A stretch of DNA of 64,000 bases from Streptomyces parvus (GTDB lineage Bacteria; Actinomycetota; Actinomycetes; Streptomycetales; Streptomycetaceae). The notes under the pieces were generated by a model, which saw only the letters and a list, made by a program, of their open reading frames with translations, searched no databases and was not told where the DNA came from. A program made the position numbers and the translations under genes. The DNA is taken from NCBI RefSeq assembly GCF_014648875.1, contig NZ_BMRY01000007.1, positions 124,001 through 188,000 of the forward strand, written 5' to 3'. Position 1 is the first letter of the stretch; each line of letters starts with the position of its first letter. Positions 61,435 through 64,000 of the stretch are shown here, piece after piece.

Positions 61435-61677
61435 TTGAGCGTGCGCTACGAACTCAGAGACCTTGCAGTCCTCAAATGGGTCATGGAACACCCTGGTCGC
61501 GGGGCTCCGTACTCCGTGCGAACCCTCGCCGAAGCCAGTGACGTATCCCGATCCCAGGTGGGCCGCCTCGTTAGTGGGGAGCTGCCTGACCTGCCCGTCC
61601 ATGAAGCGCACCGCATATCGGAGGCCCTCGGGGTCGCCGTGCTGGTTCTCTTCATGCCCCCGTCGTCCCCGAACTAG
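61435..61677 (+). CDS. Cro/XRE-like HTH protein
   Basis: 80 residues, TTG start five bases after GGAG. RTLAEASDVSRSQVGRLVSG is a standard XRE helix-turn-helix, followed by EAHRISEALGVAVLVLFMP. First rightward gene after the switch region; likely the Cro-like antagonist or an early regulator. Confidence 0.75.
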   Translation: MSVRYELRDLAVLKWVMEHPGRGAPYSVRTLAEASDVSRSQVGRLVSGELPDLPVHEAHRISEALGVAVLVLFMPPSSPN

Positions 61678-61678
61678 G

Positions 61679-61689
61679 GACGATTCGTC
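61679..61689. promoter_or_regulatory. Phage operator copy 3
   Basis: GACGATTCGTC, the exact inverse of copy 2's core, between the Cro-like stop and the MerR-like gene. Confidence 0.6.
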
Positions 61690-61722
61690 AATGAGGTAAC
61701 CCTTATCGGAAGGAGAAATCGA

Positions 61723-62037
61723 GTGCCCAGGTCCAGCCCTACCCCACAGGACGCGCCGCCCGGATGCGTCTGGATCGCGGAGGCGTCCCGGCTCACCGGG
61801 CTGAGCGTGAAGACGCTCTACAACTACCGGCACCAGGACAAGGGGCCGAAGTCCTTCGAGATCGGCCGCAAGATCGCCTACGAGCTGGACGTCGTCAACG
61901 CCTGGGTGGCCGCGCAGCGGAACCCGGCCCCCGACGCGACCGCTGAACACGACAGCCGGCCTCCGGAGCCCCGCAAGCTGCCCCGCGCCTCGACGAGGGC
62001 GCACGGCCGGCGCGAGCTCGACCCCGCCGCTGCCTGA
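61723..62037 (+). CDS. MerR/AlpA-type HTH, excisionase-like
   Basis: 104 residues, GTG after AAGGAG. WIAEASRLTGLSVKTLYNYR, then GPKSFEIGRKIAYELDVVNAW gives the winged HTH of excisionases. The C-terminal 40 residues are basic and disordered. Probably the Xis partner of the integrase at 58742. Confidence 0.75.
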   Translation: MPRSSPTPQDAPPGCVWIAEASRLTGLSVKTLYNYRHQDKGPKSFEIGRKIAYELDVVNAWVAAQRNPAPDATAEHDSRPPEPRKLPRASTRAHGRRELDPAAA

Positions 62038-62124
62038 CGGCAGCAAGTGAGGCCGCCCCGAAACGCCAGCCCCGAGGCGACCTCTGAGACCCACCCTCAC
62101 CGTTCATGACGAAAGGCGGGCCCT

Positions 62125-62577
62125 GTGCCCCAGAATCCCACACCTGCTGCTGCGGGTGACACGAACCCCACGACGAACCTGACACCGGAGATCGGCCCCC
62201 TGGAGCACCTCGCGTTCATGTCGCCGGATGAGCGCTTCAGTACGGCCTGGGTTTGGGCCAAGTACGCCGAGTCGGCGGTGAACTTCACCCCTGCTGACTC
62301 GTTCAAGGGCACGCTCGTGCACCTTCAGTGGGCTGTCGCGGAGATCGAGCGCCTCCGCGCCGAGCTCGACAAGGTGGCCGCGTTCGCCGCCCAGCGCGCC
62401 GAGTACGTGACCAGCATCCTGAACTGCCACCCGGACAACAAGCACGACTACTACCGGTGGCAGGGGCACGCGGAGTCCCGTCGGCAGCTGTCTGAACGCC
62501 TCGGTCTGCCGGTCGCGTGGCCCGCCGAGACGGAGCCGCGTACCGCCCCGTCGCAGCGTGAGGCAGGTGCCCTGTGA
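62125..62577 (+). CDS. Phage early protein, unknown
   Basis: 150 residues, GTG start. LEHLAFMSPDERFSTAWVWA and a helix VAEIERLRAELDKVAAFAAQ are visible. Resembles hypothetical proteins of Streptomyces phages. Overlaps the next gene by 4 nt. Confidence 0.65.
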   Translation: MPQNPTPAAAGDTNPTTNLTPEIGPLEHLAFMSPDERFSTAWVWAKYAESAVNFTPADSFKGTLVHLQWAVAEIERLRAELDKVAAFAAQRAEYVTSILNCHPDNKHDYYRWQGHAESRRQLSERLGLPVAWPAETEPRTAPSQREAGAL

Positions 62578-63119
62578 GCGCCGCCGCCCGCATCGACCGG
62601 GAGACCGCCGAACACCTGGCCGCGCTGGCCGCCGCCCCGTACATCCCCGAGCTCCACGCCGACGGCTGCGACGACAAGACCTGTGTTCGCTGCTGGGTCC
62701 TGACCCCGTCGAATCTGTACAGCGTCGACACGTGGCTCGACAACGCTGGTGTCTTCGCCAAGCAGTTCTGGGAGTACGTCGACGGCGAGAACATCGTCAC
62801 CGGCCTCCGGATCGGTCAGGACGCGAGTCGGGTTGTCGCGAAGTTCGGCAACACGATCGTCCGCCACTTCGGCGGCAAGCACTCCGTCCGTCCCACGCAG
62901 GAGCCGACGGGTGAGCTGACGGCCGCCGAGTGGAACGCCAAGTACCCGGCTGGTACGCGGGTGACCGCGTACCCAGGAGTGCACGGCGAGGACGGGTTCA
63001 CGACGTGGACGACGAGCCGGGCGTGGACGGTCCACGGCCACACCCCTGTCGCCCGGGTCGAGAACGAATCCAGCTACATCAAGCTCACGCACCTGGACCC
63101 GATCGAGGTGACGTCGTGA
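62574..63119 (+). CDS. Phage early protein, unknown
   Basis: 181 residues. HADGCDDKTCVRCWVLTP contains three Cys and one His that may bind zinc; the C-terminal half is beta-rich (GTRVTAYPGVHGEDGFTTWT). ATGA- and GTGA-type overlaps with both neighbours indicate one operon. Confidence 0.65.
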   Translation: MSAAARIDRETAEHLAALAAAPYIPELHADGCDDKTCVRCWVLTPSNLYSVDTWLDNAGVFAKQFWEYVDGENIVTGLRIGQDASRVVAKFGNTIVRHFGGKHSVRPTQEPTGELTAAEWNAKYPAGTRVTAYPGVHGEDGFTTWTTSRAWTVHGHTPVARVENESSYIKLTHLDPIEVTS

Positions 63120-63361
63120 CTGCCGCCGACTTGTCCCGCCTGGACGTCCCGCTCGCCGACGTGGAACTCCAGATCGTGTGCGAGACGACCCGCAAGGCCA
63201 TGGCGAGGACGAGCTCCCCGTCGGACCGGATCGCCTACGCCCACGACCTGTTCCTGCTGACCCACCGCGGACTGTGCTCCACCGGAGCCGACTACCCCGG
63301 CTTCGACGCCTGGATCGCCCAGCAGCAGAACCTCAACACCGCAGCCCGGAGGAACCGATGA
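63116..63361 (+). CDS. Small phage protein, unknown
   Basis: 81 residues, GTG overlapping the previous stop. Helical (LADVELQIVCETTRKAMART, RIAYAHDLFLLTHRGL). No known family. Confidence 0.6.
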   Translation: MTAADLSRLDVPLADVELQIVCETTRKAMARTSSPSDRIAYAHDLFLLTHRGLCSTGADYPGFDAWIAQQQNLNTAARRNR

Positions 63362-63657
63362 GCCGCGTAACTGGAGTCGTGGCCGTCAGCATTGACGCCG
63401 ACGACGAGATCGAAACCGCGTACCGCACCGGCTACCGGGGCCGCCAGTTCGCCACCCTCCGGGTCGGGAACGCCCTCGGTATCGACGTGGTCGACGCGTC
63501 CCCGGAGGTCCTGCGGAAGCTCGCGGCTGGGTTCGAAGAGCTCGCCGAGTGGGCCGAGGCCCGCGACGCCTCCGCCGACGTCGCCGACGAGGTCGCGGCC
63601 GAGGACGGGGTCCGCAGCATTGGCGTCCCCTTCAAGCGTGGGCCGGTGGCGGCATGA
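63358..63657 (+). CDS. Small phage protein, unknown
   Basis: 99 residues, ATG overlapping the previous stop by 4 nt. Beta strands VVAVSIDADDEIETAY, then a helix ASPEVLRKLAAGFEELAEW. No known family. Confidence 0.6.
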   Translation: MSRVTGVVAVSIDADDEIETAYRTGYRGRQFATLRVGNALGIDVVDASPEVLRKLAAGFEELAEWAEARDASADVADEVAAEDGVRSIGVPFKRGPVAA

Positions 63658-64000
63658 GCACCTACCTGCACGACGGCATCGAGTTCGACCTGACTCGCTC
63701 GTTCGTCGACGTGGTCGGCGTCGAGTGGGAATGGCGCGGCCAGCGGAACGTGGCCGGTGAGCCGCTCCTCGTCTCCCCGGGCCTGCCCGACTCCCCGGTG
63801 CCGCTCCCGGACGTGTACCGGGACCACGGGCCGCTCATCCCGATCAGCCCCCGCCCCACGGCCGCCCAGTACCGGGCCGCGGTCGACGTCGACTACGCGG
63901 CGACCGTGGCTGCCGGGTACGTCGAGACGCCGGCCGAGTTCGGGGCTCGCATCACCCCGGCCCCGGCGCTGACCGCCCACCACCTGAACCCCAGCCCCAT
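63654..64000 (+). CDS. Phage protein (phiSA1p31-like), partial
   Basis: 115 codons visible, running off the right edge. MSTYLHDGIEFDLTRSFVDV and VGVEWEWRGQRNVAGEPLL resemble what I recall as phiSA1p31-related proteins of Streptomyces phages. Overlaps the previous gene by 4 nt. Function unknown. Confidence 0.6.
   Translation, partial: MSTYLHDGIEFDLTRSFVDVVGVEWEWRGQRNVAGEPLLVSPGLPDSPVPLPDVYRDHGPLIPISPRPTAAQYRAAVDVDYAATVAAGYVETPAEFGARITPAPALTAHHLNPSP

Noticed and set aside
1-64000. CRISPR arrays, tRNA and rRNA genes
   Set aside because: I saw no regularly spaced repeats with unique spacers and no tRNA- or rRNA-like sequence; a tRNA scan would be needed to exclude one fully.

Overview
High GC content, Streptomyces-type codon bias, frequent GTG/TTG starts with strong Shine-Dalgarno (SD) boxes, and families typical of streptomycetes (DUF317, DUF4913, DUF5709, ECF41 sigma factor, encapsulin/DyP pair, secreted S1 protease with pro-domain) point to a Streptomyces chromosome carrying two mobile elements.

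Region A (1 to about 28.9 kb): one side of a conjugative element. Almost every gene is on the minus strand and many stop/start codons overlap by 4 nt, so this is probably one or a few long operons. Read 5' to 3' (right to left) it encodes a type IV secretion-like machine: a transglycosylase/NlpC-P60 cell-wall enzyme, a small two-helix membrane protein, a VirB8-like protein, a polytopic VirB6-like protein, a VirB3/VirB4-N-like membrane protein, a VirB4 ATPase, a relaxase and a VirD4/TraG coupling ATPase. A string of accessory proteins follows: DnaB N-domain protein, cytosine-5 methyltransferase, DUF4913, RelE-like protein, tandem HxlR-like protein, DUF317 proteins. Twelve of the non-machinery proteins, including the relaxase, share a C-terminal tail: an AALxRS-like motif followed by 26-35 Ala/Pro/Ser/Arg-rich residues, usually ending in Arg. 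The ATPases and membrane components lack it. My main hypothesis is that the tail is a translocation signal and that the element sends a cargo of proteins with its DNA. The methyltransferase and VirD4 genes each carry a one-base insertion in an A-run. A divergent beta-class DNA methyltransferase and a convergent PD-(D/E)XK-like protein close the region. A motif of about 50 bp recurs upstream of three genes here and in a shorter form before a fourth.

Region B (29-35.4 kb): a thiol-redox cassette (DsbA-like, VKOR-like, TlpA-like with a frameshift, truncated CcdA), a RipA-like NlpC/P60 peptidase, an M56/BlaR1-like protease with a BlaI-like repressor, and an excisionase-like HTH protein at what may be the edge of the acquired DNA.

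Region C (35.8-58.7 kb): ordinary chromosome. It holds panD, a GNAT protein, a PIG-L deacetylase, a PLP decarboxylase, encapsulin plus DyP peroxidase with a cargo peptide, 6-phosphogluconate dehydrogenase, an esterase, an ABC ATPase, an ECF41 sigma factor and a PPOX flavoprotein. A three-gene secretome block (S1 protease, DUF1996 protein, glycoside hydrolase with discoidin domain) has a GAGAGCGCTCTC palindrome, resembling a LacI-family/CebR operator, before every gene.

Region D (58.7-64 kb): the left end of a prophage or phage-like element. A tyrosine integrase abuts a 5'-truncated GH1 beta-glucosidase gene, so integration appears to have split that gene. A divergent repressor/Cro-like switch with three copies of a GACGAATCGTC operator follows, then short overlapping phage early genes running off the window.
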